Source of the DNA: Sodiomyces alkalinus F11
Lineage: Eukaryota; Ascomycota; Sordariomycetes; Glomerellales; Plectosphaerellaceae
Assembly: GCF_003711515.1 (NCBI RefSeq)
Contig: NW_021167081.1
Coordinates: 2,908,483-2,972,482 of the forward strand
Length of the DNA stretch: 64,000 nt
Reading direction: 5' to 3'
Below are positions 55,471 to 64,000 of this stretch, in pieces. A model generated the notes under the pieces. It was not told where the DNA came from and made no database searches. It was given only the letters and a program-made list of their open reading frames with translations. Within the stretch, counting starts at the first letter, position 1. Every line of letters begins with the position of its first letter. A program made the translations under genes and the position numbers.

Positions 55471-58400
55471 GAATTAGGGGTTTGCTACTCTGCCCGTAAG
55501 TATAGTTTTAAAAGACCTTTCTATTACCGCGAGTATACGGCTAGGCGTCCACCCCTCCTAAGATAAGGGGGTACCGCGCCCTTATACGACGATACTATTA
55601 AGATTATAAGTATAAGGAGTATCCTTATCTATTAACTAAGCTAAAGCACTATTATACTACGCTATCCTAAACTTGGGATTATTAATCCACGTCTTTAATA
55701 TTCGAGGTCGTTTTACGGCTATTAGACTACCCACGGATACTTTATCTTTATCCCTTTAGGTAGGTACTTATAAGGCTTGTATCCTTAAATACGGAGACGT
55801 TAAGCTACGTGTATAATCACCGTCGGGTATAAAAAGACTGCTACGCCTCCGTGATATCGTATACTATAAGAAATTTATCACTAATATCGTCTCGGAACGC
55901 CAGCTATACCTATAAGGTTACCGCTAGGATACCGTAAATATTACTATTATTAGCTCCGCCGATACCCGGCCTATCTATAAGCTACTAGATATCCACGGCC
56001 AGTATATAATTAAGCGCGCGGAAGCTATAGCCGCCACCGCGTTCGCGGTCTTAGTAAGACACCCCCGTGATAACCCGTATAGAAGATCACGATAACCGCG
56101 GTAACCGTAGAAGACTATAGTATAACGGTAGTATAAACACCTTGGCTATTACGGTACCGATGTTCTCGCGAAGATCGTTAACGCCACTTAGGGGGTAAAG
56201 ATAAAGGGACCACGTATATCGGGCTATAACGCGTATAGGTAGTCGTAAGTACCTACCTAGATCCGGCGGATACTATCCTTTTACCCGTTAAAGCCCGGAG
56301 AGGCCCTAGCTACTAATTTTCACGATCTAGAAGAGTCGGAATCGCTAGGCGGCCTATATAAGTCTATTATATTCGTTATAGACATGTATATAGGTTATAC
56401 GTAGGATTACTACTTATAGAAGAGACACTAAGGCTTTATCCTACACGCGTTAAAAGACGTTTTTACCCTGCTTAAGACCTAATTCGACGTTAGGCCACGC
56501 GTTCTACGGGCCGATTCCAAGATATTTTAGTACCTAGAAGTCGTTACTTTCCTCGCTACTAAGGGGTAAAGGGCTAGCCGTCGGCACTATACTTATAGGA
56601 TTAAAACGGTGTTATAGAACGGATTAAAGGTATTATTAAGAGAAGGGCGAAGGCTATAAGAATTAGAGCTAATCTGCCTATATCTATGTAGCCTATGATC
56701 TTTAAGACTACTCTATATCTATATAATAGGACGCTACGATATATTGACGACTAGCGAACGCTATATAAAGGCCTACGCGGCCATTAACCTAACCATACGC
56801 ACCTATAAGTATACGGCTATAAAGCCTTTATAAAAACGCGCGATACCTAAGCTAAAAGGAACCGCCTATAAAGGCTAAAACCGAAGGTATAGATCGGTTA
56901 TCACGTTAGATACTATTCCTTAAATAGCTTCCGCGTATAGCTACTATACCTAACGGATCTTATTACTATAAAAGATATAATCTTTAACGAAGAGAAGACT
57001 TTTAACGGCAGGATTAAAACGTTATAAGCTATAGCTTCCGCCGAGGAAATCGGGGAACGCCTATAATCTATCCCTATCACCTAATCTAGCGATACTATAA
57101 CCGCGAATAGGCTACTATTAAGGGGTATAGCCGTAGACGTATTAGATCTTAAGTCGGAAGACTCTAACACTGCCGCTATTATTACGGATAAAGGCGAGGC
57201 TATCGCTATTACTACGAGAGAGGCTACTGCTATTACTATAGACTATACCGTTATTACTACGGGTACCGCTATTACTACAGATACTGCTATTACTATAGGA
57301 GAAGACTATACCACCGCTATTACTGCGGGTAAAGGCGATAATACTGCTATTACTACGGAGGAGGCCACCGCTATTACTATAGGAGAGGCTAGCGTTATTA
57401 TTACGGACACCGATACTATTACGGACGCTCCGCGATTTAGCGCTACGAGGTTTAAACCGTTTCCCACGCCTTTAATATCCCCGGAAGATCCTGCGCGCGC
57501 GTTCCTTATAGCGTTAGCGGTAGTTACGGGCGTTAAGGTAAAAGGAGACGATAACCACTAATAAGTAGCCGCGGAAACCCCTAAGGGGTGCCTATCGCCC
57601 GTACGCCTATTAGCCGCGCGCCTATTACCCGCGCGCCTATCTATCGCGAGAAGTATTATAAGTATCTATAAGACCGAGAAGGTGCAGAATAATAACGCCT
57701 AGAAGGCGTTCTTTAACGCTAAAAGGACTTATAACCCTATACGTAGGAGGAAGTAAGCTATTAATAACGCTAACGTTATTAGCACTAGTATTATAGATCC
57801 CTCTCCCTCTAACGCCTCCTTATCGCGTCTAACCCGTAAGGATCTCCCGCCTCCGCTAAACCACTACCGCGATATACATCTCCACCCGTTACGGGAGCGG
57901 TGGTTATAGGCTAAGGGGGAATACCTTAAGGGGCACCGATAAACAGGATACTAGTAGGAGGTAGGCGGTGATTAGGCTAATAAGTAATAAGTCCTCGCCT
58001 ATAGATAGGTATACACCTATAAATTTAATAAGGAGGGCACCCTCCTTAAGTATATGGCACGCCTTATAGTATAAGGGGATTAATAAAAACGGTCAGAGAC
58101 TAAAGATAACTACGCCGCCACGCTAGCCTCGCGGTCCTTCCGTATACTAATAGCGATCGCCGCACGATTTAATCTAGAAATAAGGCAGTTTAATACCGTT
58201 AACGCTTTCGTTAACGCTAGCCTTAAAGAAGAGGTATTTATAAAGATACCGTAAGGCTGCGAAGTACTAGGTAAGGTCCTACTACTACAGAACGCCCTCT
58301 TCGGCTTAAGGGTATCGCCACTACTATAATAAGTGGAACTTAGCGGCACGCTATAGAAAATAGGATTCACGGCCATGCCTAATAACCCCTAGATTATAAT

Positions 58401-59480
58401 CCGCGTCGGTTTAATCCTATTCGTCTACGTTAATAATATCGGACTTATATATTATAGAGACTATAAGACTAATACCGATAACCGTAAGGCCGCCCTTATG
58501 CGAAGCTATAGGCTATTAGGAGGCGAAGAAATCCGTTAGTTCTTAGGAATTAAGGTCCTAAGGGATAGAGCCACCCGTAGGTTATAGCTATTATAATCCT
58601 CCTACGTAGAGAACATCGCGGTTAAATACTACGTAGATATACTCTGCCGAAAACCACTAAAGGTCCTATTATCTATAGAGCCGTTAATACTACGCGACGG
58701 TATACACGCGTTAATTCCCGACGTCCGTTAGTATTAGGGTACAATCGGTTCTATTATATATACCGCTATTGTGATAAGACCCGATATCGTGTTCGCCTAT
58801 TCGAAGCTTTTCTATTATAATATTATCCCCTCCTCTAACCACCTTAAAAGGGCTTAATAAGTGCTACTATTCCTATACTATATACGACACCACTACCTGG
58901 AATTCGGCGGGGATAGGCTCTTTCTAATAGTAAGCGACGCGTCCTTTAGGGATAATCCAGACCGTAAGAGTTTATAAGGATATACGATAAAGCTTTTCGG
59001 GGGAACCGTTAACTAGAAGACGGGTAAGTAACCGACGGTCACGATATCGTTAACGGAATCGGAACTACTCGCTCTTATAGAGGCAGCTAAAAAGACGTTA
59101 TTCGTTAGCCGGATATTAAGGGATTTAGAGCTTCGGTTAGACTAATAGTAACTATAACTATACTACGATAATCAGCAGACTATTAACCTCGTTAATAAGA
59201 AGGCATAACGCCTACGAATAAGGCTACGGTATATCGATATATATAACTAGTAGGCGCGCCAGTCAGTATAATAAGGTCTCTTTAAGGTTATATACGTTAA
59301 CACGAAGGAGATAATCGCGGACGGTTTAACGAAGGCACTACTAGAGGCGGGCATTAAACGACTATAATAATAGCTTAATTTAACGGATCAAAAGGATCGT
59401 ATCGGATACTTAAAACAACTACACAAAGAGATCGAACGCGCTAAAGCCGCAGCGATAATAAGGGCCCCCGCGGGCGTAGT
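55471..59480 (+). pseudogene. Copia-B pol remnant: protease, integrase, RT, RNase H
   Basis: Protease-like region about 55600-55930 (KLRV, LRLRDIVYYKKFITNIVSER). GAG-pre-integrase about 56090-56200 (YKHLGYYGTDVLAKIVNAT). Integrase about 56260-56850 (IIFVIDMYIGYT, RPRVLRADSKIF). Thr/Ala/Ile repeat linker about 57175-57440. RT about 57900-58760, whose catalytic box near 58417-58440 reads YVNNIGLIYYRD, both Asp codons being AAT. The copia-A copy keeps YVDD. RNase H about 58900-59370 (RDNPDRKSLQGYTIKLFGG, TESELLALIEAAKKTLF, IIADGLTKALLEAG). A charged tail ends near 59480. Inactive. Confidence 0.85.
57175..57440 (+). repeat. Degenerate TAITT-type codon repeats in the copia-B linker
   Basis: Repeated ACCGCTATTACTAC/ACTGCTATTACTA units, alternating with acidic GAGGAGGCC/GGAGAAGAC blocks, encode Thr-Ala-Ile-Thr-Thr repeats between integrase and RT. 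Copia-A has a shorter version of the array (about 41540-41700), so the array length changes between copies. Confidence 0.7.
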
Positions 59481-59708
59481 AGATCCGATGGATATAGATC
59501 CGATTAAGCAGATCCGGCCAATCAGGATCGAGGAACCAATTAAGATAGATTTAAATTAAACGGTTAAATAGCGCGGATTCAGATTCTTTTATAAGGGCGG
59601 TTTTCCCTTAACTATTAATTGTACGATAGAAGTTAAGAGTATTTAGTTTAAACCGAAGCCTCTAATTAGTCAGTTAACCTCGGAAGACCCACCTTAACTA
59701 CGGGGGTG
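59481..59708 (+). other. Copia-B 3' tail and polypurine tract
   Basis: End of the polyprotein tail (DPMDIDPIKQIRPIRIEEP near 59485-59545) and an untranslated stretch, with the tract ACGGGGGTG immediately before the LTR start at 59709. CA/TG content is higher here than in the rest of copia-B. Confidence 0.6.
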
Positions 59709-59983
59709 TGTCGTATAGGCAGGACCACGACGTGGTCTATAGGAGATCTAGGGGGGATCCACTCTCTAACTAAGGGCTTCGGACCTCGGGCATCAGGATA
59801 TAACAGGGGCGGATACCGGCAAAGACCGGATAGGATCCAAATAATATAGTACCCATAACAGAGTCTTCACCACCTAAATTAAGGGCATAAAGAACTCATA
59901 CGGAGATAACTTAACAAAATACACACACACGAGATTTCTGCTCTACTAAGTGAATTATACAGGTGCCTATTTTACGTGCGATA
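59709..59983 (+). repeat. Copia-B right (3') LTR
   Basis: 275 bp, TGTCGTATAGGCAGGACC... to ACGTGCGATA. Long variant, same length as the copia-A right LTR. The following bases ATTAT pair with ATTGT (complement of 45171-45175) flanking copia-A's right LTR. Confidence 0.92.
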
Positions 59984-59991
59984 ATTATATA

Positions 59992-60150
59992 TGTATTTAT
60001 CTAAGTGAAGTTTGTGATACTTTATAGAGATATCTAACTATTCGGAAAAAGCAGGGAAAATAAGGGTGGATATATAGGACCGAGGTACTCTATACGTCTA
60101 ATATAATATAGTTTATCACGCCTCGATAAAGTGGCTATGGGTATCTAACA
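59992..60150 (-). repeat. Probable 3' LTR of copia-D
   Basis: On the minus strand starts TGTTAGATACCC right after a TAGGGGGGTA purine tract (complement of 60151-60160). It probably ends ATACA near 59992, about 159 bp. The partner LTR lies outside the window, so the outer boundary is an estimate. Some TG/CA bases are retained. Confidence 0.6.
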
Positions 60151-63100
60151 TACCCCCCTAAAATAGTAGGATTAATCCTAACTATTCTTGCTCATTAAAT
60201 TAATACTTAAAATCCAGGGTAAATCGGGCTTAGATATTAGTTAACGTCGTTATAGGCGTTAAAGCTACAAAGCAGTTAAAAAAGTGTTAAAAATAGTACC
60301 TAAATAATAGTCTATTGGGGCATAAAAACACTTACAATAACAGTCTAATCGAGCGTTTTCCTTTACTTAAACCGTAATAGAAGGATCTTTTCCTGCTAAT
60401 TGCTTTAATCCTATTTCGGCGGGACCTTTATATTAAGCAGATATATAAACGCCCTGCGTTTTTACGAGGGTAGTACCTTTATAAGGCTATCGCCGACTAT
60501 ATTATTAGTAGCGATCGAATTAATCGCGATAATCCCTTTTTAAACGGTTTATCGGATCTAAAGGGCGTGGATCTTAAGATACTTTAATTTCGAGGTAACC
60601 TACGGCCGCGGCGACTCTAGTAGTTACTTAGTTTATTAATTATCGTAGTATATAGTTAGCGGTTTCTCCTTAAAAGTAAGGGTAAGGTCCTTTATTAAAC
60701 GCCTTATCGCGATATACTACTTAGTAGTAGCAGAAAGCGTTATAAGCTCGGCTTTAGTATTAGAGGTCACGACGCTTATTTGCTTATTTACCTTCTAGTC
60801 TATAGGACCCCCGAAAAGGAGGGTCGTATAACCTTACGAGCTATACCTAGTCTTACAATTATCCGCAAAGGCGGCGTCGGAGGTATAGAAGAGTATAGAC
60901 TTTTAGTGGTCTTTACGTGGTCCGAAGTAAAGGTATAGGGTCTTTATTAAGCCGAGATCCTTAGGCACCTATCGGTAGCCTTATAATACTATTTTAAAGG
61001 GTTAGTGCTGAATTCGGTAAGCCTCGAAGCGGCTTTAGAGATATTAGACCGGGTCTAATAGGCAGCGTAGTTAATAGAACCGACCTTCCGAAGATATAGA
61101 TAGATTAATTCTTCGGAGGCTTATTAGTCGGTAGTAGATAGTTCTAAAACGTTAGGATAAGGAAGAGGGCTCTTAACCCTACGACCTTTATAATCCACCT
61201 ATATCGCCTTTATCTTATCGGTCATATAGTTCTTAAGGGAAAGCTAAAGCCTGCGTTATTAGCGATCTCGAATCACCCTAATCCCTAGGAACCACTTAAT
61301 CAGGCCTAGACCTTTAATCTAGAAGTGCTATTATATCCGTTATATAAGGTTATTAATAGTAGATTAATATTCCCTCCTATAGATTAAAATACTATCGTCT
61401 ACGTAGAAGGACGCGATTAGTTCCTAGCTTTTAAAGACGTAATCGTCTTTAGTTAATTACTTTAAGTCGTACTTACCTAAGACGGAAGAGAGCTATTCGT
61501 GCTATAGCTTTAGGGAATAGCGGAGGCTATATAACGCTCGCCGCAGCCTTTAAATCCCTTTACGTTATTTAGGGATATATATAGATTGCTTTAAAATGTC
61601 CTCGAGCTAATCGGGGGCTTTAAGGCCTATAGCCGATTAAAATACTTACTAACTAGGAGGGTCCTTAATATAGATCTTTTCGTTAAGCAGGGTATTAGTG
61701 AATACGTTAACGGCGTGAAGTTACCGAGTCTCGAGATTGAAATAGGCTATAATACCTATTAAGGACCTAAAGGTCCTTCTATCGAGGGTAGAGGTATAGG
61801 CGTTAAGGTGATTATTTAGTTATTCATCCCCTCGAACGCATAGGCGTTCCTTAAACTTATTAACATAGCCTATAGGATAGACCTTATACTTAAAAACCTA
61901 TTGGAGGTCTAATAGCCTTAGAATCAATTTAGATAGTTCCGAGCCTTACCTCTACTAGTAGGACTATTCCCACCGTTTAAAGATGCCTATTAATCTAAGC
62001 GTACTAACCTCTAGTAAGGCGGCCTTGATCTATTTCAATTTATAGGGACTCTTTAGTATTTAAGACTAGTTCAGAGGTTCCTTAGGTATATCGCGGCGTA
62101 GTAGCGGCTTCTTCGGTATCTTAATCTGATTATAGAAGGTATAAAAGGAAGGAGGGGTATAACGGTCGGTTAAACGCCTATTACGGGTAGGCCGGTTAGT
62201 AGCGGCCGTCGGAATAATAGGAGGGCGGCTTTTTCTGCTAATAGAAGAGGAATGTTAGTTAATAGTGGCAGTGGAAGAAAAGGGTTATAAAGACTTAGCA
62301 GGAGCCGTGGATACCGGATTAACGGCGGTGGTAGTAGTGGTTAATTCCTCTTTAAGAACCGATTAGTCAGGGGATAATAATCCTATTTCGACGGTATCGC
62401 CGGTTATGGCCGTATCGTTAGATTAATCTTCGTTAGATCGTTTAAAAACAGGCGGCAGATCCGTAGTTCTAGTTAGTGGTATAGGAAGGCCGTTTATAGT
62501 TATTTAAGGAGGGAAAACAGGTGCCGTTAGAGGCATAATTATAGGTGTAATTATAGAAGACGTTAAAGCAGGTGCCACCGGAGGCGTGGAAGGCGTTATA
62601 GGGCTTATTTACCCTATTCCACGTGTCTCTTAATTAAGTGCCTCCTACTATTATTCTTCTGCAGATTCTGTAGTGGTTATTAAACCTGTACCTCTATCCA
62701 CCCCCCTAGAAGTAACGGCAGTAATAGCGGCGATAGCTATAGTGGCCGTTGTAGTAGTAGCCTCCGGTATTACCTCCCTTATGGTATTCTAATCTAGTAG
62801 CGTTTAAGGGTAAAGATTAACCACGTTAATAGTAAAATCCAGAGGATTATAGAGTTAATAATCTATAGGCAGATTAAGCTACTCGAAAACATTAATTAAT
62901 ATCTTAGGTTCGTGGTCACGATCTTTATATAGTAGTTTTTTATTAAAGCTAACGTCTTTTATACGCAAGATCCTCCCTAATTTTAGCACCTAAATCCGAT
63001 ATATATTAATACTCTCGTAGCCGATTAAATAGCCGATATATACGCTCTTCGCGAGCTTAGCGTTACGGTTACGACCTCGTTAATAATCCGCGGTTAGTAG

Positions 63101-64000
63101 ATAGGCTGTATAACTATACCTTTTTAGGTAGCTAACGATAGGCTTTATCAGGATCTTCTTTAGGCCTTATTTATTAATCTACTCCTCTATCTACCCTTAA
63201 GGGGTTTTCCACTAGAGGTCCTTCCGAGGGATAAGGTTATATAGCTATACTATAGCAGCCATTAGTTCTAGCTATATATCCTATTAGATACCTAAGGCCG
63301 TTACGAGGGTCCTCGCGATAGTAAAAATACCGCCGCCGTGGCATTCTGCCCTCGGATTCTACGCGGCTATATATAGCGATAACCTCTTAAGCAAAATCCC
63401 TCTCTTATCGGCCTATTTATCGAAGCCTGTCTAAAGGGATCTTTCTCTATCCAGTCGGATCACTACAATTATATAGTGGTAGTACCTCTAAAAGAAGAAC
63501 TTATAATTCACTAACGTGGGTAAGGCCGATTTATAGTTACGTAGGAACCGTATAATAGCCTAACGAGTACAGGGATCGTATAAAAGCATCACGACCTTTA
63601 TACCATTATAGGCCTCGTTAAGGCTAAAGAGGTTAACCCCAACCCTATACCACCGCCTTATCGTTTAGTAATTAGGTGACCTTCTTAAGATAAGCTTCTT
63701 TACATTACTAAGGGTATAGGTATTATAATCCACTATAAGAGGGCCTTTTTAATATCCTTTAATCACGCCTCTAATAAGGGTATTGTTAATTTTATCGAGG
63801 GCAGTAGCGCCGGCGTGCCTTAGCCTCTCGTGCTATAAACGAGCGTCTACTACGCTTATAGTAGGCGTTATAGAGCTATTAAAGAAGCTGCTTAGTAGAT
63901 GCTATTAACAATCCGTTAGAACGAGAGCGTATTAATCGTTAACGTTATTAAGAGGTAGGGCTAATAAGCCCTCTCCAGAGGCCACCTTTAGGACTTCGAG
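60151..64000 (-). mobile_element. Copia-D: minus-strand Ty1/copia element, truncated by the window end
   Basis: Polypurine tract at 60151-60160. Then, moving right, RNase H, RT, a long low-complexity linker, integrase and GAG-pre-integrase. It is copia order read from the 3' end. Sequence and LTR differ from copia-A/B and copia-C, so it is a third copia family. gag and the 5' LTR should lie beyond 64000. Confidence 0.85.
60480..64000 (-). pseudogene. Copia-D pol remnant (partial)
   Basis: Minus-strand reading, from its upstream end: GAG-pre-integrase at about 63850-63700 (L-stop-HERLRHAGATALDKI, where the stop is a former Trp). Integrase is at about 63650-62900. A Pro/Ala/Thr/Val-rich linker is at about 62800-62150, RT about 62100-61000 and RNase H about 60950-60480. 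The RT box at about 61391-61409 is intact (SFYVDDSI). Stops of RIP type throughout. Confidence 0.8.

Larger units (their letters stand above)
53637..59983 (+). mobile_element. Copia-B: plus-strand Ty1/copia element
   Basis: A 6.35-kb element with LTRs 53637-53900 and 59709-59983, PBS at 53901, gag-pol in copia order and a polypurine tract. It is the inverted relative of copia-A. Its two LTRs belong to different variants and its flanking 5-mers (GCTTA, ATTAT) do not match each other. This is best explained by exchange with copia-A. Confidence 0.92.

Noticed and set aside
58110..58376. Minus-strand open frame of 88 codons in copia-B
   Set aside because: It lies opposite the RT domain, whose plus-strand reading is clearly the coding one.
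1..64000. AT-rich composition as mitochondrial or plastid DNA
   Set aside because: CpG is common and only CA/TG are depleted, and nuclear retrotransposons with LTRs and chromodomains fill the window. This is RIP, not organellar bias.

Overview
This window is fungal DNA of the kind found in AT-rich transposon blocks of filamentous ascomycetes (Pezizomycotina). Almost everywhere CpA and its complement TpG have been replaced by TpA while CpG remains common. For example, bases 6001-6060 contain neither CA nor TG. That is the footprint of repeat-induced point mutation (RIP). Long protein reading frames can be followed for hundreds of codons only if TAG and TAA are read as former Trp/Gln codons and many Tyr codons as former Cys/His. 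Because of this, most open frames that survive are short shadows. I saw no tRNA, rRNA, CRISPR or bacterial feature.

Layout. 1-1035: unidentified RIP-degraded coding remnant. 1036-14551: Tad1-like LINE split by a complete Ty3/gypsy chromovirus (gypsy-1, 2018-9340, 529-bp LTRs, TSD TAGTC). 14552-16290: unidentified minus-strand coding remnant. 16291-22497: minus-strand chromodomain gypsy (gypsy-3), itself hit by a solo copia LTR (20457-20731, TSD AAAGG). 22498-24220: unidentified remnant DNA. 24264-45170: minus-strand Ty1/copia element (copia-A) whose left LTR is split by a 14.8-kb gypsy element (gypsy-2, 24344-39137), which in turn contains a solo copia LTR (30770-31043, TSD CCTCG). 45171-46204: a 1-kb island with no RIP. 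46205-53614: a different copia (copia-C, minus). 53637-59983: plus-strand copia-B, same family as copia-A. 59992-64000: another minus-strand copia (copia-D), cut off by the window end.

The island holds a three-exon gene whose predicted protein reads as the RNA exosome ring subunit Rrp46 (RNase PH fold). Copia-C has landed in its 3' coding end, so the present frame ends seven codons later at a stop supplied by the LTR. The LTR of copia-C touching the gene is nearly free of RIP while its partner 7 kb away is mutated, which suggests selection on this gene shields a narrow stretch.

The most striking structural result is that the LTRs of copia-A and copia-B pair crosswise. A-left matches B-left (263/264 bp, shared deletion and substitutions), and A-right matches B-right (275/275 bp). 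The flanking 5-bp target duplications also match crosswise. This implies that recombination between the two inverted copies flipped the segment containing RRP46 and copia-C. If the inversion is undone, the rest of the RRP46 frame runs across to a stop on the minus strand at 24221-24223.

Coordinates of degraded genes are approximate. Domain calls come from reading translations by eye, not from searches.
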